Part shown: positions 38,660 to 48,019 of the stretch, one piece after another
Position numbering within the stretch: the first letter of the stretch is position 1
Layout of the letters: every line of letters starts with the position of its first letter
From: Methanobacteriota archaeon
GTDB lineage: Archaea; Thermoplasmatota; Poseidoniia; Poseidoniales; Thalassarchaeaceae
Length of the DNA: 64,000 nucleotides
Direction of reading: 5' to 3'
Assembly (NCBI GenBank): GCA_002720055.1
Contig: PBGH01000005.1
Location: 39,309-103,308 of the forward strand
Program-made: the position numbers and the translations under genes
The notes under the pieces: model-generated
Database searches by the model: none
What the model saw: the letters and a program-made list of their open reading frames with translations, nothing else
What the model was told of the DNA's origin: nothing

Positions 38660-40096
38660 TTGGTAGAGACAAAGAAATGTCAGGTATTGGTTGTTGGAGC
38701 TGGTCCGGGGGGGTACGTGGCAGCGATAAGATCAGCACAATTGGGTCTATCGACAATAATTGTGGAAAGCGATAAGGCTGGAGGAACCTGTCTAATTAGA
38801 GGTTGTATACCCAGTAAAGCGATCATCCATGCTGCAGAGAGATTCGAATCGATGGCTCAACATTCTTCGGAGGGAGGACATATGGGCATTTCCATAGCTT
38901 CTGAGCCAGAATTGAACATGGCAGAGTTAGTTTCCTGGAAGGATGCTATAGTTACCAGACTGAACAAAGGAGTAGAAGGGCTTCTGAAGCAGGCAGGAGC
39001 GGAATTAGTGAAGGGGTGGGCCAACTTCGATGGGCCCAAGACTTGTAATGTTTCATCGGAAGAAGCAGAAATCAGAATTGAAGCAGAAAATGTAATTTTA
39101 GCAACCGGATCAAGTCACATAGATCTCCCATTTATGCCATGTGATGAAGAGTTTATTCTTTCTTCCACCGGTGCACTAGAGCTTGACAAATTACCTAAGA
39201 GTATAGCGATAGTTGGAGGGGGCTATATCGGACTCGAATTAGGTTGTGCAATGGCCAAGTTGGGATCGGAGGTAACAGTAATTGAGGGGATGGATTCAAT
39301 TCTGGCCATAATGGATAGGGAAATTAGGAGGCCTTTGGAAATTTGGCTGAAAAAGCATGGAGTTTCAGTCCACACCAAGACTCTGGCGAAGGGGTCGGAA
39401 ATCAAAGGAAATGGTGCATCGAGAAAGGTAGAGCTGACCTTTGAGAAGGACGGTTCAGAGCACAAAATGAAAGTAGACAAGATTTTTGTTACCGTTGGAA
39501 GAAAGCCAAATACCAAAGGTTGGGGGCTTGAGAATACCGGAGTCAGGATGGATGGCTCTGGAAGGTTCATCAGAACTGATAGACAGTGTAGGACTTCGGT
39601 TCCAGGCGTTTTTGCCATTGGAGATGTAGCAGGAGAGCCAATGCTAGCCCACAAGGCTAGTGCGGAAGGGGAGATGGTTGCTGAGATAATTGCCGGACAC
39701 AAGAGGGAATTCGATAAGGTAGCCATTCCAGCAGTAGTTTTTACTGAGCCAGAGATAGTATCGGTCGGGCTTACTCCAGAGGAGGCCGAGGAAAGAGATG
39801 AGGAGATTATTGTAGGTAAATTTCCGCTCGCAGCTAATGGAAGGGCCCTAAGTATTGAAGCCGAAAAAACGGGTGGCTTCATCCGAGTAACCGCACGAGA
39901 GTCGGACCATGTAATTCTTGGAGTTCAGGCAGTTGGTAGCCATGTCGCGGAATTGCATGCAGAATTCGTTCTAGCTTTAGAAATGGGATCTCTGCTGGAA
40001 GACGTTGCAGGAACAGTTCACGCCCACCCTACAATGTCAGAATCATTTCACGAGAGCGTACTGAAAACTCTTGGTCATGCGATACATATCAGCTGA
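38660..40096 (+). CDS. lpdA: Dihydrolipoamide dehydrogenase (E3)
   Basis: FAD/NAD flavoprotein reoxidising the dihydrolipoyl arm. FAD-binding VLVVGAGPGGYVAAI at the N-terminus, redox cysteines C44 and C49 in GGTCLIRGCIPSKA, NAD site IVGGGYIGLELG, second FAD motif GVFAIGDVAGEPMLAHKA, and the C-terminal catalytic HAHPTMSE. 478 residues, normal length. The first codon is TTG at 38660 with GGTGAG three bases upstream; no ATG lies near enough to serve. Ends 8 nt before lipB. Confidence 0.96.
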   Translation: MVETKKCQVLVVGAGPGGYVAAIRSAQLGLSTIIVESDKAGGTCLIRGCIPSKAIIHAAERFESMAQHSSEGGHMGISIASEPELNMAELVSWKDAIVTRLNKGVEGLLKQAGAELVKGWANFDGPKTCNVSSEEAEIRIEAENVILATGSSHIDLPFMPCDEEFILSSTGALELDKLPKSIAIVGGGYIGLELGCAMAKLGSEVTVIEGMDSILAIMDREIRRPLEIWLKKHGVSVHTKTLAKGSEIKGNGASRKVELTFEKDGSEHKMKVDKIFVTVGRKPNTKGWGLENTGVRMDGSGRFIRTDRQCRTSVPGVFAIGDVAGEPMLAHKASAEGEMVAEIIAGHKREFDKVAIPAVVFTEPEIVSVGLTPEEAEERDEEIIVGKFPLAANGRALSIEAEKTGGFIRVTARESDHVILGVQAVGSHVAELHAEFVLALEMGSLLEDVAGTVHAHPTMSESFHESVLKTLGHAIHIS

Positions 40097-40104
40097 GGTG
40101 TTTG

Positions 40105-40779
40105 ATGACTGAAATCAGAATTCTAAGATGTGGTAAGGTCGACTACAAAGAAATGTGTGACTTGATGAAGGATTTTCAAAAACAGAGGATAGATGGAATA
40201 ATTGGTGACACTATCCTTTTCGTTGAACATCCAGAAATTGTTACTATTGGTCCTAAAGCAAATAGGGACGAAATCATTGTTGATGGGTATCCCACCTGTC
40301 TTACCGACAGAGGTGGAGGGATAACTTGGCATGGACCGGGGCAATTGGTAATTTATCCGATAATTAAATGGAAACTGGCTGAACAGAGTGTAAAGGGCAT
40401 CATTAGTTTGCTTGAAGATTGGGCTATCGGTGCCCTAGAAATGTGTGGAGTATTTGCTTACAAAAGCTCGGAAATGCAGGGTGCATGGGTGGATGGACAC
40501 AAGATTTGTTCAATCGGACTGTCATTTTTGCACTGGGTAAGCCGTCATGGGATGTCCATAAACATAGCAACACCGGAGAATAGAGTTGAGCAGCTTGAAG
40601 GATGTGGGATTAAGGCTGGATTGCATACCAGCCTTTCCCAATTGGGTTACTCAGAAGATACTAAGGGAGTTCCAATCAATACATTGATGGTTCAGGAGAA
40701 TCTAATTTCTACTTGTGAAAAATTTCTCGGAAGGAAGCCAGCCTTAGATGTAGAGTGGTCCGGAGTGATTGTTCAATGA
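40105..40779 (+). CDS. lipB: Lipoyl(octanoyl) transferase
   Basis: Moves octanoyl groups from acyl carrier protein to lipoyl domains, producing the LipA substrate. Motifs are TDRGGGITWHGPGQLVIYP, the catalytic Lys K133 in DGHKICSIG, and the catalytic Cys C167 in LEGCGIKAG. ATG at 40105 is chosen over TTG at 40102. It closes the lipoate/BCKDH block and overlaps the next gene by four bases (ATGA). Whether an archaeon of this type has acyl carrier protein or uses another octanoyl donor is unclear from the window. Confidence 0.93.
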   Translation: MTEIRILRCGKVDYKEMCDLMKDFQKQRIDGIIGDTILFVEHPEIVTIGPKANRDEIIVDGYPTCLTDRGGGITWHGPGQLVIYPIIKWKLAEQSVKGIISLLEDWAIGALEMCGVFAYKSSEMQGAWVDGHKICSIGLSFLHWVSRHGMSINIATPENRVEQLEGCGIKAGLHTSLSQLGYSEDTKGVPINTLMVQENLISTCEKFLGRKPALDVEWSGVIVQ

Positions 40780-41966
40780 ATAGACCGGAAAAGGGGGCAC
40801 TAGCCAAATATTGGTCTCTGGACCCCAACACAGTATTTCTAAACCATGGTTCTTTTGGCGCTACCCCTACTTACGTTCTTGAAGAACAAACAAAAATCAG
40901 GAGTCGCATTGAAGAAGACCCTGTAAGATTCTTCGAGAGAGATTACATGCCGATGATGAAGGAAAGCAGGGAGTATCTGTCCAGGTTCCTCAATGCTGAA
41001 CTTAATGGTATGACGTTCGTAAAGAATGCCACAGAAGGAGTAAATACAGTTCTAAGAAGCATTGAATTGAAACAGGGAGACGAAATAATCGTTCCAAACC
41101 ATAGCTATCAAGCATGCTGGAATGCCGTTGACTTCGTAACTGAACGTGCAGGTGCCAAGACTGTTGTTGTAGAAATCCCATTCAGGCTAGATTCCGAGGA
41201 TGAAATAATCGATCTCGTCTTAGACGAGGTTACTGATAGGACTGTTCTTGCTATGATTGATACTGTAACCAGTCCAACCGGAATAAGAATGCCTTTCGAG
41301 AGGCTGGTGTCAAAGTTGCAGAATAAAGGAGTTGATGTTCTTCTGGATGCAGCTCATGGACCGGGTATGGTACCACTGGACTTATCCTCGTTGAATGTTG
41401 CATACTGTACTGGAAACTGTCACAAATGGATTTGTACACCAAAGGGTTCAGCATTCTTGCACATTAGGGAGGATAGAAAGAGCAGGATTCGTCCACTCGT
41501 TATAGGCCATGGTGCAAGTCTTGAGGGTACTATTCAGGAGAGATTCGAATTTGAGTTTGGATGGCCCGGAACTCAGGATCCATCGCCTTGGCTTTGTATC
41601 CCTAAGGCGATAGAACACATTGGGAAATTGGTAGATGGAGGATGGTCAGGAATTATGCACTTGAATAGAGATCTAGTTCTTAGGGGAAGAGAAGTGATTT
41701 GCGATGCACTAGGTACCGAGCCTCCCGTTCCAGATTCAATGGTGGCTTCAATAGCATCAGTTGAGATGCCCGAAGAGGGGGAAGTTGGTGCAATGAGTAT
41801 CGAGGGAGACCCGTATCACAACTTTCTTCTTGACGAGTATGGAATACAGGTCCCAGTTTTTCCCTGGATGCATCATGGGGTACGTTACATTAGAATCTCC
41901 GCTCATCTATACAATCATTTAGATGAATATTTATTCCTCGCTGAGGCTCTGAGAAAAGACAATTGA
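40776..41966 (+). CDS. PLP-dependent class V aminotransferase, isopenicillin-N-epimerase-like
   Basis: A 396-residue PLP enzyme. FLNHGSFGATP at the N-terminus, FVKNATEGVNTVLRS, the Asp/His pair in LLDAAHGPGMVPLD and the PLP lysine K217 in TGNCHKWICTPKGSAFLH resemble the CefD-like branch of class V aminotransferases. That branch includes epimerases, desulfurases and lyases, so the reaction is not known; secondary metabolism is not implied. ATG at 40776 overlaps the lipB stop (ATGA). Position after lipB is suggestive of a sulfur-related or amino-acid-catabolic role, but only as a guess. Confidence 0.85.
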   Translation: MNRPEKGALAKYWSLDPNTVFLNHGSFGATPTYVLEEQTKIRSRIEEDPVRFFERDYMPMMKESREYLSRFLNAELNGMTFVKNATEGVNTVLRSIELKQGDEIIVPNHSYQACWNAVDFVTERAGAKTVVVEIPFRLDSEDEIIDLVLDEVTDRTVLAMIDTVTSPTGIRMPFERLVSKLQNKGVDVLLDAAHGPGMVPLDLSSLNVAYCTGNCHKWICTPKGSAFLHIREDRKSRIRPLVIGHGASLEGTIQERFEFEFGWPGTQDPSPWLCIPKAIEHIGKLVDGGWSGIMHLNRDLVLRGREVICDALGTEPPVPDSMVASIASVEMPEEGEVGAMSIEGDPYHNFLLDEYGIQVPVFPWMHHGVRYIRISAHLYNHLDEYLFLAEALRKDN

Positions 41967-42007
41967 AGGATGCAACCATTCAAGGAGGGGTGTGGTTCCC
42001 CACAAAC

Positions 42008-42577
42008 ATGCCAGAAGCTGTAGTTGCTCTAACTGGAGCATCGGGTGCAAGATATGCAGTTAGGTTGGTCGATTCACTTCTAGAACAAGATTGGAAAGTG
42101 AATCTTATAGTAACTGGTGCTGGAGCTATAAATCTAGATTTAGAGTGTGGAATTACACCTGAAGAGCTAGCTGATAGGGATGGGGTTACGCTAGAAGAAA
42201 ATAGAAACCTAGCTGCAAGATCAGCCTCTGGATCTGCAAGGTTTGATGCTTACATCATTTGTCCAGCGAGCGGGACAACCATAGGGAAAATTTCTTCCGG
42301 AATAAGTGATAATCTAGCAACTAGAAGCGCTTTGGTGGCTATGAAAGAAAGGAGAAAACTGATTGTTGTACCGAGAGAAGCCCCATATTCAACACCTCAC
42401 CTAAAGGCTATGGCAAATCTATCTGAGTGGGGAGTGGTGGTACTTCCAGCCAGTCCCGGATTTTATCACTCTCCGCAAAGTATTGAAGATTTAGTGGACT
42501 TTGTTGTTGCTAGGATATTGGATCAGCTGGACATAGAACATTCGCTAGGAAAGAGATGGACCGGAGAAGAAGTATAA
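42008..42577 (+). CDS. ubiX: UbiX/PAD-type flavin prenyltransferase
   Basis: Makes prenylated FMN for UbiD-family decarboxylases. The chain begins VVALTGASGARYAVRLVDSL, has the signature FDAYIICPASGTTIGKISSG, and KLIVVPREAPYSTPHLKAM with ASPGFYHSPQSIEDLVDFV at the end; these are standard UbiX motifs. The frame extends upstream to TTG 41963 overlapping the previous stop. ATG 42008 gives the usual UbiX N-terminus, with GGAGGGG about 15-20 nt upstream; GTG 41990 is another possibility. No UbiD gene is in the window. Gap of 19 nt to the peptidase gene. Confidence 0.88.
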   Translation: MPEAVVALTGASGARYAVRLVDSLLEQDWKVNLIVTGAGAINLDLECGITPEELADRDGVTLEENRNLAARSASGSARFDAYIICPASGTTIGKISSGISDNLATRSALVAMKERRKLIVVPREAPYSTPHLKAMANLSEWGVVVLPASPGFYHSPQSIEDLVDFVVARILDQLDIEHSLGKRWTGEEV

Positions 42578-42596
42578 CTGACAAAATGATCCTAAG

Positions 42597-44399
42597 ATGA
42601 TTCCACTCTGGAATGGGTTCAATAGGGACTCAGAGATTCTGTGCATCATTAGCATGAGTGAATGGGGCGACAATACTGTGGAAGAGCTGAAGCAAGAGCT
42701 TCGTTCAAGGGGGATGTCGGTAAGCGGAAAGAAGGCAGACCTCGTACTCAGACTGAATGAGGCTTCGGCATCGGTGGGCGTAGTCGAGGCGGAGATCATT
42801 GGAATGACTGAGGAAAAGGCAAACAGTACTAATTCGGATAATGTTTTGTTGTTCATCAGAGAAAGAGTCAGGACTAAATTTTCTGCATCTATGATAGTTT
42901 TGATAATAATTATCGGTTTTACAGGAGGAGGATTCGTTTTGGGGCCTGATTTAGTCAAATGGATTAAGGGTGATGATGATTACCAATTGATCGACTTTGA
43001 TCAGAATCAGACTAGGGCATATGCAGAAGGTCTGGTGAACTTGGGGCATCCAGAATGGGGAGGAAGACTTGCAGGAACCGTGGAAGAAGAGAATGCAGCG
43101 CAGTCTATTAAGACGAATTTCTCCAATAGTGGCATACCTTCTACGATAGAAGAATTCGAGATTCCTATCTACTACATGGGGAGTCAATTTGACTTGATGA
43201 TTTGTCAGCCGGGCAACATTGGAGAACTACTTGGCGGCCCGTCACCCTGCTCTACGGCGGATTTGAATAGGCAAGAGACTGATTTTGTTCATACTGTAGA
43301 TTTCGTAGTTCAAGGTTATAGCGGAAGTGTCAATATCCCTGCGAGTAGTAATACCCAGGTTGTCGACCTAGGGATTGGAAATGAGTCAGAAAACTGGGGT
43401 TCGGCATCCAATGGCGTTGGGATAGTGTGGCTATTGGATGGGGAGGAAGGAGAGCCGGGCACGGAGAGCAATACTGTTTTGATGAAGAGGGCTCAAGAAA
43501 ATAGTCTTAGGGGTTTGATTACAATTAATTCTAGGCAGAATTGTGATGATCTAGTTTCGGGTGATTGCGTGCCTTATTCAAAGTCTCTAGATATCACAGA
43601 ATTTGAAGAGAAGCCCTACAATATCGGTTTTGTCATGGTTTCAAGGAGCGTAGGTGAATCGATTCTGGAAGAGGTGGTTAATGGTGCTGGAATGCTACAA
43701 TTTCAAGTTGATGTTGACAATCAAGATGAAGGTCAAATCCATGTGGTGTGCGGAATTATTCAAGGAGAGACTGATGAATTGATAGTCATAGGGGCTCATC
43801 ATGATACCGTGTATAACGGACAAGGAGCGGTGGACAATACTGCTGGCACAGCCACAGTACAGGAAATAGCACGTCAGATTGCATTATTCGAATCTGAGTT
43901 TGGACCTCCTAAAATGACGATATATTTCTGTACCTGGGGGGGTGAAGAAGGGGGGCTATGGGGATCAAAGGAGTGGGTAGATAAGCATAGAGAAAACTTA
44001 GAGGAAAATCTCAGGTTATACATCAACCTAGATATGAATCATGTTGATGCAGAGAGGAATGACGGAGTAACTCTTCAGGGAAACAGCTTGACGGATGTTA
44101 GACACATCAAAGGCTTAGTTGAAGAGTTCTCCATAACTCATCCAGGGCTTTATGAAAAGTATAGCATCACTGTAAGGGAGCTGGAGTCCGAGCAGATGCC
44201 AGACAATTCCGATCATGCTCCGTTCGTATTCGAAATACATCAAGATGAGGATGAGTTCGGACTTGCTATGCTATGCTATGGTTCTGGCTCTTCCGAATAT
44301 CATACCTACTTGGATAATATGGAAAGGTTCAACGAAGAAAGCTTGGCCGTATCTGGGATATTATACGGTTCCCTAGCTCGGCACCTGGCTTGGAGCTAG
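42597..44399 (+). CDS. Membrane-anchored M28 zinc peptidase with N-terminal SAP domain and PA-like insert (600 aa)
   Basis: The N-terminal 60 residues carry a SAP motif (TVEELKQELRSRGMSVSGKK). A single helix at about 101-120 (SMIVLIIIIGFTGGGFVLG) anchors it. An external part of roughly 480 residues holds a PA-like region (about 210-360) and an M28 aminopeptidase domain with Zn ligands H401 in AHHDTV, D413 in VDNTAG, the GGEEGG glutamates, D in NLDMNHVD and H in NSDHAPFVF. It should release amino acids or cleave peptides at the cell surface, while the SAP part stays in the cytoplasm. ATG at 42654 (MSEWGDN) is an alternative start that keeps the SAP domain. The 3' end overlaps the peroxiredoxin gene by four bases, convergently. 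Confidence 0.87.
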   Translation: MIPLWNGFNRDSEILCIISMSEWGDNTVEELKQELRSRGMSVSGKKADLVLRLNEASASVGVVEAEIIGMTEEKANSTNSDNVLLFIRERVRTKFSASMIVLIIIIGFTGGGFVLGPDLVKWIKGDDDYQLIDFDQNQTRAYAEGLVNLGHPEWGGRLAGTVEEENAAQSIKTNFSNSGIPSTIEEFEIPIYYMGSQFDLMICQPGNIGELLGGPSPCSTADLNRQETDFVHTVDFVVQGYSGSVNIPASSNTQVVDLGIGNESENWGSASNGVGIVWLLDGEEGEPGTESNTVLMKRAQENSLRGLITINSRQNCDDLVSGDCVPYSKSLDITEFEEKPYNIGFVMVSRSVGESILEEVVNGAGMLQFQVDVDNQDEGQIHVVCGIIQGETDELIVIGAHHDTVYNGQGAVDNTAGTATVQEIARQIALFESEFGPPKMTIYFCTWGGEEGGLWGSKEWVDKHRENLEENLRLYINLDMNHVDAERNDGVTLQGNSLTDVRHIKGLVEEFSITHPGLYEKYSITVRELESEQMPDNSDHAPFVFEIHQDEDEFGLAMLCYGSGSSEYHTYLDNMERFNEESLAVSGILYGSLARHLAWS

Positions 44400-44860
44400 G
44401 CAGCCTCGCATTGGGAGACTACTTCGTCGTAATCTGGCTCTATCCCTGGATTGTCAGCGATCCAACGATACTGGACTATCCCCTGAGAATCGATAATGAT
44501 AACAGCACGATTTGCACTAACATAGCCCTCGAGACCTCCGAGACCAACAAATTTAGCGTCGTATAACTCCACCACCTCTCTATCAAGATCGGATAGTAAC
44601 TCGAAATCTAAATTGTATCTTCTCGCAAACTCTGCATTTGCCCATGGAGAATCTACGCTGATTCCAAATACAATAGCATTGCAATCGCTCAGATTGGCGA
44701 GTTTTTCTTGAAATGCACACATCTCTTGGTCGCAGACACCGGTGAATGCTCCGGGATAGAATGCTAAAACTACAGTCTTTCCGTAATAATCTGACAGTGT
44801 TACTGCTTCTTTGGTGACATTCTTCAGTGTAAAATCGGGAGCCTTGTCTCCTACTTTGAC
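44396..44860 (-). CDS. Peroxiredoxin, PrxQ/BCP-like
   Basis: A thiol peroxidase of 155 residues from ATG 44860; the longer frame to 44923 overlaps argS and lacks support. The peroxidatic Cys is C44 in YPGAFTGVC, with a second Cys five residues on (CDQEMC, C49), the pattern of atypical two-Cys PrxQ/BCP enzymes. ISVDSPWANAEFARRY and the Arg of ANRAVIIID complete the fold. It protects against H2O2 and organic hydroperoxides, with thioredoxin-type reductants probable. Starts 43 nt after argS. Confidence 0.92.
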   Translation of the reverse strand, partial: VKVGDKAPDFTLKNVTKEAVTLSDYYGKTVVLAFYPGAFTGVCDQEMCAFQEKLANLSDCNAIVFGISVDSPWANAEFARRYNLDFELLSDLDREVVELYDAKFVGLGGLEGYVSANRAVIIIDSQGIVQYRWIADNPGIEPDYDEVVSQCEAA

Positions 44861-44903
44861 CATGAAGCGTGCGAGAGGTGGTATATTTTGAACATGCCTA
44901 GAT

Positions 44904-46673
44904 TTACATCCTCTCTGGGACATCGATTCCCATAATCCCTAACCCTAGCTGCAGCTCTCTTGCTGTTAGATCACATAGGGCAAGTCTTCTTTTGGCAATG
45001 GCATCTCTCTTCTCAGTGAGTATGCTACAATTTTCATAAAATGAAGCGAAGGAAGACGCTATGGAATGAAGATGTTTGCATAACTTATGTGGACTGAAAG
45101 TGATGACTGAGTCATCCAAAATCGAAGGAAATTTAACGAGTCGGCGTGAAAGTGTCAACTCTTCTTTGGTTAGTGGGGGCACTTCTTCTTCTGTCGAAAA
45201 TCCGAAGTTTTTCGTTAGAGATTCCCTCTCACCCCCCCATTTTCTGAAAATACTGCATATTCTTGCATGAGCGTATTGGAGATATGGGGCGGTGTTTCCT
45301 TCGAAAGATAGCATTCTCTCCCAATCGAAAACGTAATCCTTGGTCCTCTCAGTACTTAGATCTGCATACTTTACTGCACCAATCCCCACAGCTCGTGCGA
45401 CATCATCCTTCTCCTTTCCTTGTAGGTCGGGGTTCTTGTCGTCGATTGTCTGCTTCGCTCGTCTAATTGCTTCTTCTAGAAGATCATGGAGCTTAATCAC
45501 CTCCCCCTCCCTACTCTTCAAAACCTTACCGTCAGTATCCAAAACCGATCCGAAGTTTACGTGTACAGCTTGGTGCTTATGACTCATAAAACCAGCTTTC
45601 TTTGCTACTTGGAAAACCATCTCGAAGTGCTGTTTCTGGGGAGTTCCGACGACATAAAGGAATCCATTGCATCCGAGCCTCTCCACCCTATCTATAATAC
45701 AAGCCAAATCGGAGGTACTGTAGTTATATCCGCCATCGGCCTTCCTAATTATCATTGGAAGAGGTTCACCATCTCTATTGACCCACCCTCCTGGGAACAC
45801 GACTTCTGCTCCTTCGCTCTCCTCAAGAATTCCCGAGTTTCTGAGCCTTTCAACTACCTCTGGTAGAAGATCTTGATAGTTTGACTCACCCATTATGTCT
45901 TCGTCAGTTAGTAATACGCCGAGCATCGAGTAAACTTCGTTAAAATATCTCATAGACTCGTCTACTAGAATTCGCCATAGCCTCAGAGTCTCTTCATCGC
46001 CTCCTTGAAGAAGTACTACACGACTCCTTGAACGGTTGGCAAAATCTCTATCCGACACGAACTTAGATCTAGCTTGCTTGTAGAATGAGTCCAGATCCCC
46101 CACTCCTAGTTCAGTTGCGGCTCTATCTTCGCCTAAATCAAGAAGATGCTCGATTAACATGCCGAATGGAGTTCCCCAATCTCCAATATGATTCTCACGA
46201 ATAGCCTTATGCCCCTTGAATTCTAACATCCTAACTATCGAGTCCCCTATGACTGTGGATCGGAGATGTCCCACATGCATCTCCTTTGCGACATTTGGAG
46301 CCGAGTAGTCTACGGCGAAGGTTTTCTCCTCATCGATGCCGACGCCCAAACGTGGATCTAGCAGTAGCTCAGAAATTCGTCTAAATAGCCAAGTTGGCTT
46401 AGCACTAATGTTAACAAAGCCACTTATCGAAGAAACTGAAGCGAATGATTGTAAATCGGCATAAACAAGTTCAGAAATCTGTTTCGCTATTTCCTGGGGG
46501 TGCTTTCTAAGAATACCAGCTAGTGAGTGACAGGGAAGTGCTACATCCCCATGATCCTCCACGGTTGCCTTACCAAAAAGAGGAATCCATGAGTCGTCTG
46601 GAACATCTAGCTTTTTCATAGCCTTGGAGAATATAGGTTTCAAATCATCAATCAGTTCCCTAATCCTAATCAC
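44904..46673 (-). CDS. argS: Arginyl-tRNA synthetase
   Basis: Class I synthetase charging tRNA-Arg. The HIGH motif is HVGH in APNVAKEMHVGHLRS, the KMSKS-like motif is in GKVLKSREGEVIKL, and the C-terminal anticodon-binding DALR-type domain ends at GIMGIDVPERM. Start: the frame extends to 46715, but GTG at 46673 is chosen, directly after and overlapping the aRF1 stop (TGAGGTG), giving 589 residues. The assignment is firm; the start is moderately certain. Confidence 0.95.
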   Translation of the reverse strand: MIRIRELIDDLKPIFSKAMKKLDVPDDSWIPLFGKATVEDHGDVALPCHSLAGILRKHPQEIAKQISELVYADLQSFASVSSISGFVNISAKPTWLFRRISELLLDPRLGVGIDEEKTFAVDYSAPNVAKEMHVGHLRSTVIGDSIVRMLEFKGHKAIRENHIGDWGTPFGMLIEHLLDLGEDRAATELGVGDLDSFYKQARSKFVSDRDFANRSRSRVVLLQGGDEETLRLWRILVDESMRYFNEVYSMLGVLLTDEDIMGESNYQDLLPEVVERLRNSGILEESEGAEVVFPGGWVNRDGEPLPMIIRKADGGYNYSTSDLACIIDRVERLGCNGFLYVVGTPQKQHFEMVFQVAKKAGFMSHKHQAVHVNFGSVLDTDGKVLKSREGEVIKLHDLLEEAIRRAKQTIDDKNPDLQGKEKDDVARAVGIGAVKYADLSTERTKDYVFDWERMLSFEGNTAPYLQYAHARICSIFRKWGGERESLTKNFGFSTEEEVPPLTKEELTLSRRLVKFPSILDDSVITFSPHKLCKHLHSIASSFASFYENCSILTEKRDAIAKRRLALCDLTARELQLGLGIMGIDVPERM

Positions 46674-46674
46674 C

Positions 46675-47958
46675 TCATGAAATTGGATACCGCAATAGAG
46701 CTGCAATTCCCCCAAATGCAGAACTGAGGGTTGCTCCTTCCTCGGTATCCAGAGAAATGAGTCTTACTTGTGCGGATGTATGTCCCGCCAATAATGACAA
46801 GTTATCTATGAGATCCATTGACTTTTCTTCGTCTTCGTAGACCTGATTAGAATCACAACTAGGGCATTTACCATTTTCTACGTTCTTGAGCTTAGTTCTC
46901 TCCCACGCTTCCTTACAATCCTTACAATAAAACGAGACCCTTCTATGGTTTAGAGATTCGGATAGGAGAAGTGTTGAGACAGCTCCCTGTTCCAAGGCTG
47001 AACGAATCATAAGCTCCCCATAGGTTGCTTTGGGATTTGATTTCATCACTTCCTGGAGGAAATGGTCGACTAGTGTTCTTTCCACGTCAAGTTCTATCTG
47101 ATCCATTGTTGAACCTGCTCTCTGGATTAACTCTCTTAGGCCACTCTCGTTTGAATAGCCGACATCAAAATAAGGCTCAGCTATCAATTTCTTGATTTCG
47201 TGATGGAAGTAATCGTTCTTTACAACGAAGTCCTTAGTGGCTCCCGGACCTCCAATGATAATTCCCTTCAAATCTTTTATCAGCGGTAGCCAATAGTTTG
47301 AGGCCCTCTCTGAGGCTTTTTTGAAGAAGTTGTGAGCGGCTTCCTCAATCAGTCTTTCAAACCGCTGAGCAGATTGGCCACCCCTACCATGCTTTGAGGG
47401 AACTAAGGATGTAATGTGCTCCTGGCAGTGAAGCCTCTTTCCAGAAGCAAGCCCATATGCGGCTTCGGATCTATCGATAACAAATAACCCGTACGAGGTT
47501 CTATCTATCATCATCTCTTCCAGCTGACTGATCTCAAAGGTTGAGTCACACCTGTATCTGAATGAGGAGAAAGGCTCAGGCGGATCATCAATGACGGTAG
47601 AAATCAATCTAGTCTTGTTATTTCCCACGATAACGTGACCTACAAAAATTGCAATCCCGCCTTCCCCTGGAGTCTTGTATCTATTGAGTGAAGAGATTGC
47701 TGATTCAATAGCATCCGATACATGCTTTCTTGTCGACTTTGACTTGATATTTGCTGCTTGTCCGGACTCTTGTGCTAGTTGGTGCCTCACATCGCTAATC
47801 ATCCTATCTGGAGGGATGACAACTGAAACTAACTCGGTCCCCATTCCTTTCATTTCTGATAGTTCTCTTATGGCCTTCTTTAGTCGCAGCCTTCGCTGCT
47901 GCTGTGCGAGTTCGTCTGAAATGCCGCTCCCTCCGTGAAATGGCACCATAGTCGGCAT
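46675..47958 (-). CDS. prf1: Peptide chain release factor aRF1
   Basis: Recognises all three stop codons and triggers peptidyl-tRNA hydrolysis. NIKS (70-73) in the decoding domain, GGQ (193-195) in KHGRGGQSAQRFERL, and a C-terminal domain with a four-cysteine zinc site CKDC...CPSC. 427 residues, normal for archaea. ATG at 47958 (MPTMVPF) or 47949. Just upstream of argS, sharing the stop/start region. A clear archaeal marker gene. Confidence 0.96.
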   Translation of the reverse strand: MPTMVPFHGGSGISDELAQQQRRLRLKKAIRELSEMKGMGTELVSVVIPPDRMISDVRHQLAQESGQAANIKSKSTRKHVSDAIESAISSLNRYKTPGEGGIAIFVGHVIVGNNKTRLISTVIDDPPEPFSSFRYRCDSTFEISQLEEMMIDRTSYGLFVIDRSEAAYGLASGKRLHCQEHITSLVPSKHGRGGQSAQRFERLIEEAAHNFFKKASERASNYWLPLIKDLKGIIIGGPGATKDFVVKNDYFHHEIKKLIAEPYFDVGYSNESGLRELIQRAGSTMDQIELDVERTLVDHFLQEVMKSNPKATYGELMIRSALEQGAVSTLLLSESLNHRRVSFYCKDCKEAWERTKLKNVENGKCPSCDSNQVYEDEEKSMDLIDNLSLLAGHTSAQVRLISLDTEEGATLSSAFGGIAALLRYPIS

Positions 47959-48019
47959 TTCAACCCTTCAGCTCCAATGAAGCATACTGATTGAAAGGCA
48001 GGGTGCCTACCTGAGAACG

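Noticed and set aside
39223..39882. 219-codon frame antisense to the E3 gene
   Set aside because: The other strand encodes well-conserved lipoamide dehydrogenase motifs; the antisense product is Ser/Pro-rich shadow.
40776..41966. Antibiotic (isopenicillin) biosynthesis
   Set aside because: Only the broad class V aminotransferase similarity is present; no NRPS, synthase or related genes lie nearby.
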